The notes under the pieces are model-generated. The model saw only the letters and a program-made list of their open reading frames with translations, did not search any database and was not told where the DNA came from. Below are positions 8,996 through 17,313 of a stretch of 64,000 bases of DNA, in pieces (positions within the stretch are counted from its first letter, which is position 1; every line of letters begins with the position of its first letter). The DNA is from Rhizobacter terrae (GTDB lineage: Bacteria; Pseudomonadota; Gammaproteobacteria; Burkholderiales; Burkholderiaceae_C): positions 186,001 through 250,000 of the forward strand of contig NZ_QUSW01000010.1 in the NCBI RefSeq assembly GCF_003852895.1, in the 5' to 3' direction. A program made the translations under genes and the position numbers.

Positions 8996-10417
8996 TCAGT
9001 TGTAGCGTCGAAACACGGGTTTGATCTCGGGCCCGCGCAGGTACTTGTCGACCCCCTCGCGTATGGCCTTGGCGCAGACTTCCATACTGCGTTCAAGCGC
9101 GAGTTCCGTGCGCCGCAACTCATCCTCTCCGTGTCGGTAGGAGAATGCCAGCCAGGGCATCAGGATTCCTTGTTCGATCATTTCCTGAGCGAAGAGAGTG
9201 CGCAACGCAAACCAGGGCGCGCCCTTCTGATCCAAGGTCAGGTAGTAGGGGTTGGCAGCCGGTCCACCGGCCTTGATGTGCTGCTCCACGCCATGGCGGG
9301 AAGCGATCCGGTTGAATGATTCCATCAGCTTTGCGCCGTACGACCACAGATGCGGGATGACCTGGTTCCGCTCCAGGAAATCCATCGTGGCAAGGAACGC
9401 CGAAAGCCCAGACATTTCCGCACCGTGTGTGGTGGACAGAAGAAACAGTCGCTCCTCGCCGGGGCGATTGATGGCGCCGAGTTCCATCACCTCGCGCTTT
9501 CCCGCGACAGCCGCGACGGAAAAGCCATTCGCCATGGCCTTGCCGAAAGTGCTGATGTCCGGCGTGACTCCGTAGGTCTTCTGTGCCCCGCCCATGTCCC
9601 AACGGAACCCGGTGATGGTCTCATCCAGGATGAACACGATGCCGTGCGTTCGGCAAAGTGCCTGAACCTGCTGAAGGTAATTGGTGCCTTGCCCGGCATC
9701 GGTCGCAGGGGTCTCGGACGCAACCGGTTCAAGGATCACGCAGGCGATCTGATCGGGGTACTGGCTGACCAGACGTTCCAGCGACGCGATGTCGTTGTAG
9801 GCAAATGTCTTGGTTTGCTCGATCGTTTCGGTCGGGATGCCTCTGGTGATCGGGGTGGACCCGATGAACCAGTCGTCATATGAGAAGAATGGATGTTGCG
9901 CGCAGCGCGCGATCAGTGTGCGGCCTGTGTAGGCACGTGCCAGCTTGACGGCCGCAGATGTGGCCGTCGAGCCGTTCTTGGTGAACTTCACCATGTCCAC
10001 CGAGTCGACCAGGGAAACGAGCCTTTCTGCAGCTTCCAATTCAATCATTGAGGCACGGGTGAGGCTGTTGCCCAGCTCCATGCCGCGTACGGCGGCAGCG
10101 TTGATCTCGGGTTCTGCGTAGCCGATGGACACGGCACGCAGTGCCATGCCGTAGTCAATGAATCGGCGACCATCCGGTGACCAGACGTTGGAACCCTTGC
10201 CTCCTTGCAAGATCTGTGGCGCATTGGAAGGGAATTGGTCATCGCCCCTCGAATACGTGTGCGCACCACCGGGGATGACGGCATTGAGCCGACGGCTGAA
10301 ATCCGAGCTGTCGACAACACTGCCCTTGGTGGAGTTGTCCGAGGTGTTCTCTGGTGAAGGGTTTTTCAACTGGTCCTCGCTGTGTAGGAAGCTGGTTTTT
10401 GGGCGTTGCTCAGGCAT
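8996..10417 (-). CDS. Class-III PLP aminotransferase (glutamate-1-semialdehyde aminomutase-like)
   Basis: This 473-residue fold-type-I PLP enzyme resembles HemL: GGAHTYSRG near residue 50, NGSTATSAAVKLAR, the cofactor-contacting DETITGFR (265-272), and the Schiff-base Lys293 in STFGKAMANGF. HemL itself is usually about 430 residues; here a ~40-residue polar N-terminal extension precedes the conserved part. ATG 10417 overlaps the legF stop by eight bases. Its place between legF and a PtmA-like SDR argues for amino-sugar precursor synthesis, not heme synthesis. Which keto-sugar it aminates is unknown. Confidence 0.78.
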   Translation of the reverse strand: MPEQRPKTSFLHSEDQLKNPSPENTSDNSTKGSVVDSSDFSRRLNAVIPGGAHTYSRGDDQFPSNAPQILQGGKGSNVWSPDGRRFIDYGMALRAVSIGYAEPEINAAAVRGMELGNSLTRASMIELEAAERLVSLVDSVDMVKFTKNGSTATSAAVKLARAYTGRTLIARCAQHPFFSYDDWFIGSTPITRGIPTETIEQTKTFAYNDIASLERLVSQYPDQIACVILEPVASETPATDAGQGTNYLQQVQALCRTHGIVFILDETITGFRWDMGGAQKTYGVTPDISTFGKAMANGFSVAAVAGKREVMELGAINRPGEERLFLLSTTHGAEMSGLSAFLATMDFLERNQVIPHLWSYGAKLMESFNRIASRHGVEQHIKAGGPAANPYYLTLDQKGAPWFALRTLFAQEMIEQGILMPWLAFSYRHGEDELRRTELALERSMEVCAKAIREGVDKYLRGPEIKPVFRRYN

Positions 10418-11144
10418 TCGTTGCGGAGACAAGCTCACGCTGCGCCAACAGGGCCTCAATGCAAATGAAGTCCACCAAGTCATCCACTTCGAAAGACTTG
10501 AAGCGCGGTGTCACATAGGGAAGGGTCCGTTGGTGGCAAAAGCCTTTTTCCCGCCGGATGGTGTCCACGTCGGATATATAGAGGCTTCCGTCCAGAGCGT
10601 AGAGCGGCTCGATGTCTTGTCGCCGCGGGAGTTGCCCAAAGGTGGGCGCTGAAAAAGGTTCAATCAATCCGTCAGGGTTTTCACGGACTGCGAATGCCGG
10701 ATGCGTACTGACCAGCGCACTGACGCCCACGATGGCGTCTGCTTCGTTTCGGCGGGCATGCAATTGGCGCAAGGCCGCGTCCACATCGCTGGTCTCAGTC
10801 AGCGGCGAGGTTGGCTCCAAAAGGACCAGATAGTCGTATGCGTCGCCGGCGGCTTCGAGTGTGTCCAAGGCGTGAAGAATGAACCCGATGCTGGGTGCCG
10901 TGTCGTTCGCCAGTTCAGCGGGGCGCAGGAAAGGCGCATCTGCGCCTGCCCTTTGTGCGATGGCGGCAAATTCCGGATCCTCCGTGCTGATCACGACGCG
11001 GTCCACGAGGGTCGAGCCGCTGGCGGCCTCGATGGGCCAGGCAAGCAGTGGCTTTCCGTGCAGCAGGCGGATGTTTTTCATCGGCAGACCTTTGGATCCG
11101 CGTCGCGCAGGAACCAACGCGAGCACTCGTTTGCCGTCGATCAT
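10410..11144 (-). CDS. legF: CMP-nonulosonate cytidylyltransferase (LegF/NeuA family)
   Basis: This 244-residue protein activates a nonulosonic acid with CTP to the CMP-sugar used by the transferase. The signature N-terminus VLALVPARRGSKGLPMKNI is the CTP-binding motif of NeuA/LegF/PseF, followed by ISTEDPEFA and LLEPTSPL. Length is close to LegF (PtmB) rather than to the two-domain NeuA proteins. ATG 11144 overlaps the ptmE stop in ATGA; a longer frame reaching 11210 overlaps ptmE too far. Neighbouring legB/legC/legG/legI point to legionaminic acid as the substrate, rather than sialic or pseudaminic acid. Confidence 0.85.
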   Translation of the reverse strand: MIDGKRVLALVPARRGSKGLPMKNIRLLHGKPLLAWPIEAASGSTLVDRVVISTEDPEFAAIAQRAGADAPFLRPAELANDTAPSIGFILHALDTLEAAGDAYDYLVLLEPTSPLTETSDVDAALRQLHARRNEADAIVGVSALVSTHPAFAVRENPDGLIEPFSAPTFGQLPRRQDIEPLYALDGSLYISDVDTIRREKGFCHQRTLPYVTPRFKSFEVDDLVDFICIEALLAQRELVSATNA

Positions 11145-12190
11145 CTGAATACCTCGTTGAATTCCGTGTTGGCGCGTTCGTAGTCGGACAGGCGGCCAAT
11201 GTCCATCCAATAGCCATTGATGTGATGGCAGCGTGCGTGCATACCGCGAAGCGCGAGGGCTTCGAACAGGGAAGGCATGTCGAAGAAGCAGTCGCGGGGT
11301 ACCAGCTGCAGACTCTGCGGCGAGAGCACGTAGATGCCCGCGTTCACCACGAAGCGCTGCATCGGCTTCTCCTCGATGGCTTCGATGCGGCCGTCCGACT
11401 CTCGGACCACCCCGAACGGAACCTGCATCTCGTAGGGACGCACGGCCATCGTGGCGTCGGCTCCGAGTTCGACGTGTCGGTCCACCATGTGGCCGAAATC
11501 CTCCTTGGTCAGCAGGTCGGCATTGGTGACGATGATGGGGTCGGTCGGTACTTCCGGCAAAAGGCTGAGCGCGCCGGCGGTTCCCATGCGCTGGTTTTCG
11601 CGCAGGTAGCGGATATCAAGACCCATGGCAGACCCGTCGCCAAAGTGCGCTTCGATCTGCTCGGCCTTGTAGTTGACCGCCAGGTAGATGCGCTCGAACC
11701 CCTGTCCCGCGATGTGCCGGACGATCGTTTCCAGCAAGGGGCGCGATCCCACCTGCAGCATCGGCTTGGGCGTATCGCGAGTCAGTTCACCGAGCCGCGT
11801 GCCCAGACCGCCTGCCATGATCACCACCCAGTTGGTGCGGCGGGGGGTGTCGAAGAAGTCGACGTACGTCTGCAGACCGACCACCCGTCCGCGCGGGTCC
11901 AGCACCGGCATCTGGTGCAGCCCCCTGCGCCGCATGGTGGACAGGATGGCCGTCGTGTCGTCGGTCGTGCGTGCACATACGGGCGTCTTGTGCATGGCAC
12001 GCGTCACGGAGTCCACCAGCTCGATACCGCGCAACAGAGCACGGCGGATATCGCCATCACTCAGTGTGCCCATCAGCCGGCGATCGGCATCGACGACCAG
12101 CGCCATGTGGCTGCCGGTCCGGTCGATGACCGCCAGCGCGTCGCGCAAGCTCGTTTGTGGCCCGACAAGGACCTGTTCCCAAAGTTTCAT
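11141..12190 (-). CDS. ptmE: CBS-domain sugar-1-phosphate nucleotidyltransferase, PtmE-like
   Basis: Residues 1-115 form a pair of CBS domains (SLRDALAVID; GTLSDGDIRRALLRG; GLHQMPVLD) and residues 120-349 a nucleotidyltransferase with MAGGLGTRLGELT and PKPMLQVG. This architecture matches PtmE of Campylobacter jejuni, a glucosamine-1-phosphate guanylyltransferase that starts the GDP-sugar route to legionaminic acid. CBS domains bind adenosine nucleotides in other proteins and may make this step energy-responsive; that is inference. ATG 12190 overlaps the upstream acyltransferase stop in ATGA. A longer in-frame opening to 12562 is shadow coding within the acyltransferase. Confidence 0.83.
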   Translation of the reverse strand: MKLWEQVLVGPQTSLRDALAVIDRTGSHMALVVDADRRLMGTLSDGDIRRALLRGIELVDSVTRAMHKTPVCARTTDDTTAILSTMRRRGLHQMPVLDPRGRVVGLQTYVDFFDTPRRTNWVVIMAGGLGTRLGELTRDTPKPMLQVGSRPLLETIVRHIAGQGFERIYLAVNYKAEQIEAHFGDGSAMGLDIRYLRENQRMGTAGALSLLPEVPTDPIIVTNADLLTKEDFGHMVDRHVELGADATMAVRPYEMQVPFGVVRESDGRIEAIEEKPMQRFVVNAGIYVLSPQSLQLVPRDCFFDMPSLFEALALRGMHARCHHINGYWMDIGRLSDYERANTEFNEVFR

Positions 12191-12849
12191 GACGACATTC
12201 CGAAGGGCCGCGCCGGCACGCCGGCGACTGCTCCACTCTCCACGGTGCGGGTCACGGCGGCGCCCATCGCAACCACGACCCGCGAAGCGATACGCACACC
12301 CTGGCGCACGACCGCGCCTGCGCCGATGTGGGCTTCTTCGCCGATGCACACGTTGCCGCACAGCGTGCACCCCGGCGCGAGGTGGACGAAGGCACCGACC
12401 TCGCAGTGATGCTCCACGATGGCGCCGGTATTGACGATGGCGCCCCGTCCGACATGCGACATCGCCTGGACCACGGCGCCTGCCAGGACCTGCGAGCCCG
12501 GCTCGATGGTCGCATAGGGCGAAACAACGGCGCGGGGGTGCAGGACCGGCGCGAAGCGCCATCCTTGCGTTTCCAGGCGCTCCTGCACGGCGCGGCGGAT
12601 GGTACCTCGAACCACGCTGCCCAAGGTGCCAGTACCGCCGATTCCGTTGGCCAGCTCCACTGAATCGCCCGCGTGAGTGGCGAGTGCAGAGTCGTCACCG
12701 AGCACCGGCAGGCCCAGCAGCCGGCCGCCGTGGAGAGCCTGGTTAGCGTCCACGAAACCGAGCACCTCGCGACCTTGTGACAGCAAGGCGTCGGCCACGA
12801 CGATCGCATGACCACCGGCGCCAATGATGATGATCGCTGGGCGGCTCAT
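12187..12849 (-). CDS. legH: NeuD/PglD-type sugar N-acyltransferase, probable LegH role
   Basis: This 220-residue protein has an N-terminal Rossmann-like part (IIIIGAGGHAIVVADAL) typical of NeuD/PglD sugar acetyltransferases and a left-handed beta-helix of hexapeptide repeats (IVNTGAIVEHHCEVGAFVHL) ending in VAGVPARPFG. In PglD the His of the EHHC/EHD-type loop is catalytic, and EHHCEVG occupies that place here. Between legI and ptmE, and with no other N-acetyltransferase in the operon core, it most likely acetylates the 4-amino group made by LegC. A NeuD-like O-acetylation role is the alternative. Confidence 0.75.
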   Translation of the reverse strand: MSRPAIIIIGAGGHAIVVADALLSQGREVLGFVDANQALHGGRLLGLPVLGDDSALATHAGDSVELANGIGGTGTLGSVVRGTIRRAVQERLETQGWRFAPVLHPRAVVSPYATIEPGSQVLAGAVVQAMSHVGRGAIVNTGAIVEHHCEVGAFVHLAPGCTLCGNVCIGEEAHIGAGAVVRQGVRIASRVVVAMGAAVTRTVESGAVAGVPARPFGMSS

Positions 12850-13922
12850 GGCAGGATCAGGTCGTCCTCGGCGTAGTCGCGCGCAGCCGGCTTGCCGATG
12901 AGGTCCCAGCATTCCAGCGGTGGCAGGCCTGTGCCAGGCCGCTTGAAGGCCAACGAGTCCAGCGTGAGCACCTCGCCACGCGATAGCGGACGAGCTGCGA
13001 CGATGCTGCGCCGTGCCACGCTGCGGTTGTCCAGCTCTGCCGGCGCTGGCGCCTTGGTCCGGCTGCCCAGCGCCCGTTCCACCACTCGGATGGCCGCCAC
13101 CAGTTGCTTCAGCTCTGAAGGTTCGAGGGATGCGGCGTGGTCTGGCCCTGGCAGGGCGCGATCCAGGGTGAAATGCTTTTCGATCACCGTGGCCCCCCGC
13201 GCTACGGCGGCGATCGAGACTTCGATGCCGATGGTGTGGTCCGAATAGCCAACTGGGAGGTTGAAGGCCTGCGCCATGGTGTCCATGGCGAGCAGGTTCA
13301 CCGCTTCCGGGGGGGCCGGGTACTGCGTCGTGCAGTGCAGCAGCGTCACGAATTCGCGCAAAGCCGCCTCGCCCTGCGGGCTGCAGCGCGCCGCGTCGAA
13401 ATCGCGCCGGCCCGAAGGCGCGGACTGGCAGGTCAAGCCGAACGCCAGCACGCCCAGCATGGCCTCGATGTCGGCCAAGGTGCTCATTCCGGTCGAGACG
13501 ATGAGTGGCCGGCGCAGCCGTGCCGCCTGCAGGGCCATTGGTGCATGGGTGATGTCGCCCGACGGGATCTTGATGGCTGGCATGTCCAGCGTCGCGAGGA
13601 AGTCCAGGCTCTGCGGATCGAAGGCGGTGGACATGAATCGGATTCCCCGCTCGCGGCATCGCTGCAGAAGCGCCAGGTGGTCGGCCGGCGACAGCTCGAG
13701 CCGGCGCAGCATCTCAAGCTGGCCCCCGGCTTCTCCTGTATTGCTGACCTGGTAGTCGGCCTTGCGCGCGCTGGCAGTCACCAGATTCGTTGCCTTGAAG
13801 GTCTGGAACTTGACGACATCTGCACCGGCGTCCGCGGCCACGTCCACCAGCGCCAGGGCTTGCGACAACGACCCGTTGTGGTTGACGCCAGCTTCGGCAA
13901 TGAAGAGGGTGCGCTTGGGCAT
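12846..13922 (-). CDS. legI: Nonulosonic acid synthase (LegI/NeuB family)
   Basis: This 358-residue enzyme condenses phosphoenolpyruvate with the C6 sugar made by LegG to form the C9 nonulosonic acid. The TIM-barrel part (1 to ~265) has FIAEAGVNHNG, KFQTFKATNLV, IPSGDITH, STGMS, LLHCTTQYPA and GYSDHTIG, and the C-terminal ~65 residues (from NRSVARRSIVAA) are the antifreeze-like SAF domain. NeuB, LegI and PseI share these motifs; the GDP-route neighbours favour LegI. ATG 13922 is the conserved start; the longer frame to 14081 is within legG sequence. The gene overlaps the acyltransferase start (ATGA). Confidence 0.9.
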   Translation of the reverse strand: MPKRTLFIAEAGVNHNGSLSQALALVDVAADAGADVVKFQTFKATNLVTASARKADYQVSNTGEAGGQLEMLRRLELSPADHLALLQRCRERGIRFMSTAFDPQSLDFLATLDMPAIKIPSGDITHAPMALQAARLRRPLIVSTGMSTLADIEAMLGVLAFGLTCQSAPSGRRDFDAARCSPQGEAALREFVTLLHCTTQYPAPPEAVNLLAMDTMAQAFNLPVGYSDHTIGIEVSIAAVARGATVIEKHFTLDRALPGPDHAASLEPSELKQLVAAIRVVERALGSRTKAPAPAELDNRSVARRSIVAARPLSRGEVLTLDSLAFKRPGTGLPPLECWDLIGKPAARDYAEDDLILP

Positions 13923-13932
13923 GAGGAGAGCC

Positions 13933-15087
13933 TCAGACAAGGTGGAATGGTTTGCGAAGCAGCAAGGCAGACGCAGGCAAGTCGATGAGTGCCTGGACAA
14001 CGCGCGGTGCGGTGTGTCCGTCGCCGTACGGGTTCGTAGTGGCGGAGCAGTCAAGCGCGAGTGCCTGACGCAGTGCTGCACTGATGGCGTCGTGTCGGGG
14101 CTCGCAATGGATGACGGACGCAGCGCTGAGCCGGCCGCCCTGGCGGTCGCCGATATTCACGGTCGGAACCTTCAGTGACGGAGCCTCGTACAGGCCGCTC
14201 GATGAATTGCCGACCACTGCATCGGCCTGCGCCATCAGGCTGAGGTAGCGCAGTTGGCCCAGTGACGTGTGCACTTTCACGCGATCGCCTTGTGTGGCTG
14301 CCCATTGGTCGAGCCGATTTGAAATGCGTCGGCCGCCGGTGTCCGCGTTCGGCCGGGTGAACCAGATGGTGGTCGACGGGTCCGTGTCCGACAGTGCGCG
14401 CAGCAACTCGTCGAATTCGCCGACGCCGTCATCTTCGGACAGGGTGACCGGGTGGAAGGTGACTAGCAGGTTGCGTGGCCCAAGGGAGGTACCCAATGCG
14501 CCCTCAAGCTCGGTGCGGTCGAGCAAGGGGCGGCGGCGCAGATGATCGAGTCCGGGGCTGCCCACCACGTGCACTCGCTTCGGGTCTTCGCCCATCTGCC
14601 GTACGCGGTGCGCCGCGTCTTCGTTCGTCACAAAGTGCACATGAGACATCTTCGTGATGGCATGACGGATGGATTCGTCGAAAGCACCTTCGGTCACGTC
14701 CCCACCGGCGATGTGCGCCAGCGGAATCTTGTGAATCAGGCAGGCTTGGGCGGCGGCGAGGATTTCGAATCGGTCGCCCAGGACCAGCACCACATCGGGC
14801 ATCAGGGACTCGAGGGCATCGGACATCCCGATCACCCCCAGGCCTACAGACTTGGCCACGCCACCGGAGGTATCGCTGGACAGGAGCATGTCGACCCGCT
14901 TGTCGACCTTGAAGCCGTCGGCCTCGATCTGGCGCACCGTCATGCCGAACTCCGGCGACAGATGCATCCCGGTGGCCACCAGTTGGAGCTCGACCTCCGC
15001 TGCCTCGCGAAGGTCGTGGATGATCCAGTACAGGAGGCCGTACTCGGCCCTGCTACCAGTGACGACGCAGATGCGCTTGCGGGTCAT
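13933..15087 (-). CDS. legG: Hydrolysing NDP-sugar 2-epimerase (LegG/NeuC family)
   Basis: This 384-residue GT-B-fold enzyme removes the nucleotide and epimerises C2, giving the free 2,4-diacetamido-trideoxy mannose analogue for LegI. Motifs include VVTGSRAEYGLL, VLGDRFEILAAA, HIAGGDVTEGAFDESIRHA and GNSSSGLYEAPSL, all typical of NeuC/LegG. PseG, the pseudaminate counterpart, belongs to another family, which argues against a pseudaminic acid pathway. It starts two bases after the legC stop and is followed by legI after 10 bases. Confidence 0.88.
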   Translation of the reverse strand: MTRKRICVVTGSRAEYGLLYWIIHDLREAAEVELQLVATGMHLSPEFGMTVRQIEADGFKVDKRVDMLLSSDTSGGVAKSVGLGVIGMSDALESLMPDVVLVLGDRFEILAAAQACLIHKIPLAHIAGGDVTEGAFDESIRHAITKMSHVHFVTNEDAAHRVRQMGEDPKRVHVVGSPGLDHLRRRPLLDRTELEGALGTSLGPRNLLVTFHPVTLSEDDGVGEFDELLRALSDTDPSTTIWFTRPNADTGGRRISNRLDQWAATQGDRVKVHTSLGQLRYLSLMAQADAVVGNSSSGLYEAPSLKVPTVNIGDRQGGRLSAASVIHCEPRHDAISAALRQALALDCSATTNPYGDGHTAPRVVQALIDLPASALLLRKPFHLV

Positions 15088-15089
15088 CT

Positions 15090-16274
15090 TCAGTCGGCCA
15101 GGCGAGGGCTGCTGGGCAGGTTGATGATCCGGGCTTCGAGCGACTCGGCCATCGGCAGCGGCATGCGGGGGCATGCGGCATACATCGGCAGCCGATGCAT
15201 CAGCGTCCAGATCGGGCGCGACATGTAGCCGGCGTCGTTGAGCATCGCCAGCACTTCGTCGCGACGCGGCGCCAGACTTTCGTCGAGCACGATGGCGTTG
15301 AGCCAGAAGTTGCTGCTGGTGCCCGCTGGCTCGCGCAGGAAGCGTGCTGCGGCGACGTTCTCGAATGCGGTTTCGTAGCGCGAGGCAAGTCGACGCTTGC
15401 GCTCCACGAATGAACCCAGGCGCTCAAGCTGCGCGCAGCCCAGCGCAGCGTTGAGATTGGGCAGCCGGTAGTTGTATCCCACCTCGTCGTGGATGAAGTT
15501 CCAGCGGTGGGGCACGCGTGCAGTCGTGGTGAGGTGCTTGGCCCGCTTGCCCAGCGCCGGATCGTTGGTCAGCACGGCACCACCGCCGCCGGTGGTAACC
15601 AGCTTGTTGCCATTGAAGCTCAAGGCGGACACGATGCCCACATTGCCCGTGTGGCGGCCGTGGTAGGTGGAACCCAGCGACTCGGCCGCGTCCTCGATCA
15701 GGACGAGGTGCCAGCGGCTCGCCAGTTCAGCCAACGCGTCCAAGTCGCAGGGATGGCCGAACACATGCATGACCACGAGTGCGCGGATTCGCGCTCCAGT
15801 GCGGCGATTGAATGACTCGCCATCGCGACTGTCGGCGATCTCGGTCAGGTAGTCGTCCAGTGCCCGGGCATCGACACCGAGGGAGGTGGACTCGGACTCG
15901 ACGAAGTGCGGCGTGGCCGAGGCATAGGACACGGCGTTGGCCGTGGCGATGAACGTCAGCGCAGGAATGAGCACCTCGTCACCTGGCTGCACGCCTGCCA
16001 ACAGCAGGCAGGTGTGCAGCGCGGAGGTTCCGTTCGAGGTGGCGACGGCATGGGCGGTACCGGTGACTTCCGCCAAGTCACGCTCGAAGCGGTCGACATA
16101 GGAGCCCACCGACGAAACCCAGCCGGTGTCGATGCACTCCTTGACGTAGGTCCACTCCTGGCCCGCGAACTCCGGCTCGTGCAGGGCGATGGTCCCCGTC
16201 GGCGTTCCCAGCACGCTGCGCACCGCGTCCAGCACAGCGGTCGGCGCCGCGGATCCATTCGTCGTGTTGCTCAT
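15090..16274 (-). CDS. legC: LegC-type DegT/DnrJ/EryC1 aminotransferase
   Basis: This 394-residue PLP-dependent sugar aminotransferase places an amino group at C4 of the 4-keto sugar made by LegB. It has the DegT-family features VSSVGSYVDRFE, ATSNGTSALH, LIEDAAESLG and the PLP lysine K224 in SFNGNKLVTTGGGG. The N-terminal IALHEPEFAGQEWTYVKECIDTGWVSS is characteristic of the LegC subgroup. ATG 16274 fits the conserved N-terminus; an upstream extension to 16340 falls in the 3' end of legB. Eight bases separate it from legB. Confidence 0.88.
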   Translation of the reverse strand: MSNTTNGSAAPTAVLDAVRSVLGTPTGTIALHEPEFAGQEWTYVKECIDTGWVSSVGSYVDRFERDLAEVTGTAHAVATSNGTSALHTCLLLAGVQPGDEVLIPALTFIATANAVSYASATPHFVESESTSLGVDARALDDYLTEIADSRDGESFNRRTGARIRALVVMHVFGHPCDLDALAELASRWHLVLIEDAAESLGSTYHGRHTGNVGIVSALSFNGNKLVTTGGGGAVLTNDPALGKRAKHLTTTARVPHRWNFIHDEVGYNYRLPNLNAALGCAQLERLGSFVERKRRLASRYETAFENVAAARFLREPAGTSSNFWLNAIVLDESLAPRRDEVLAMLNDAGYMSRPIWTLMHRLPMYAACPRMPLPMAESLEARIINLPSSPRLAD

Positions 16275-16282
16275 GACGGGCC

Positions 16283-17293
16283 TCAGATGTTGTAGCGGCC
16301 GGCCTTGTAGCGGCCCAAGTTGCGGGGATCGCGAAACCAATCGATGGTTTCTGCCAGCCCGCGCGCAAAGCCGTCGGGGCTGCCGTACTCAGGCACCCAG
16401 CCTGTGAGCGCCTTGGCGCGGCTGTTGTCGGCCCACAGACGCTCCACTTCGCTGCCGGCAGGGCGCAGGCGCTGCTCGTCGCTCAGGATCTCGACGTCGC
16501 TGTCCATCAATTGCGCGATCAACCGTGCCGTGTCGCCGATCGAGATCTCGTAGTTGCTTCCGACGTTCACCACCTGGCCGATGGCAGCATCGCTCTGCGC
16601 CACGGCTAGGAAGCCGCGGACCGTGTCCTGCACATAGTTGAAGTCGCGCGTGGGATGCGTCGCGCCCAGGCGGATCTCGCGTGCGCCCGCGGCAATCTGC
16701 GTGATGATGGTCGGGATCACCGCGCGGGCCGACTGCCGGGGGCCATAGGTATTGAATGGGCGGATTACTGACACGGGCGTCCCGAACGACAGGTGGAAAC
16801 TGGTGGCGATCTGGTCCGCACCGATCTTGCTAGCCGAGTAGGGCGACTGCCCCTGCAATGGATGCTCTTCGGTGATGGGGACGAAGCGTGCGGTGCCGTA
16901 GACCTCGCTGGTGGAGGTATGAACCACACGCTCCACGCCCAGGTCGCGTGCCGCCTGGACCACGTTCAGGGTGCCTTTGACGTTGGTGTCGACGTAGGTG
17001 TCCGGCGAATGATAGGAATACGGAATGGCGATTAGTGCGGCTAGGTGCAGCACGACATCGCAGTCCTTCATGGCGGTGCGCACGCCATGCGGGTCGCGGA
17101 TGTCTCCAGCGAACACATCCAGCGAGTCCTTGATGGCGGCCTCGCTTTCATCAAGCCAGCCCCATGAGTTGAAGCTGTTGTAGAGCACGAAGGCGCGCAC
17201 GTTGTGGCCCTGGCGCACAAGATGCTCCGTCAGGTGGGAGCCGATGAAGCCGTCTGCACCCGTGACGAGGATGCGTTTTCCTTTGAGCTGCAT
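16283..17293 (-). CDS. legB: NAD-dependent GDP-sugar 4,6-dehydratase, LegB
   Basis: This 336-residue extended SDR makes the 4-keto-6-deoxy intermediate from GDP-GlcNAc, the first committed step of the legionaminic route. It carries the NAD fold TGADGFIGSHL (11-21), TSTSEVYGTA with the Thr/Ser of the dehydratase site, and YSASK as Tyr-x3-Lys. The FNSWGWLD segment is a LegB hallmark that differs from PseB (UDP-GlcNAc 5-inverting dehydratase). It is the first biosynthetic gene of the operon, 20 bases downstream of the MarR-type regulator. Confidence 0.87.
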   Translation of the reverse strand: MQLKGKRILVTGADGFIGSHLTEHLVRQGHNVRAFVLYNSFNSWGWLDESEAAIKDSLDVFAGDIRDPHGVRTAMKDCDVVLHLAALIAIPYSYHSPDTYVDTNVKGTLNVVQAARDLGVERVVHTSTSEVYGTARFVPITEEHPLQGQSPYSASKIGADQIATSFHLSFGTPVSVIRPFNTYGPRQSARAVIPTIITQIAAGAREIRLGATHPTRDFNYVQDTVRGFLAVAQSDAAIGQVVNVGSNYEISIGDTARLIAQLMDSDVEILSDEQRLRPAGSEVERLWADNSRAKALTGWVPEYGSPDGFARGLAETIDWFRDPRNLGRYKAGRYNI

Positions 17294-17313
17294 GCTGTGT
17301 GGATCGTTGGGAA

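Noticed and set aside
8996-10417. True hemL for heme synthesis
   Set aside because: The operon is devoted to glycan synthesis and the protein has a divergent N-terminal extension; PLP motifs alone do not prove HemL.
10410-17293. Pseudaminic or N-acetylneuraminic acid pathway
   Set aside because: A NeuC-type epimerase, a LegB-type dehydratase and a PtmE-like guanylyltransferase occur together, while PseG and PseB signatures are absent.
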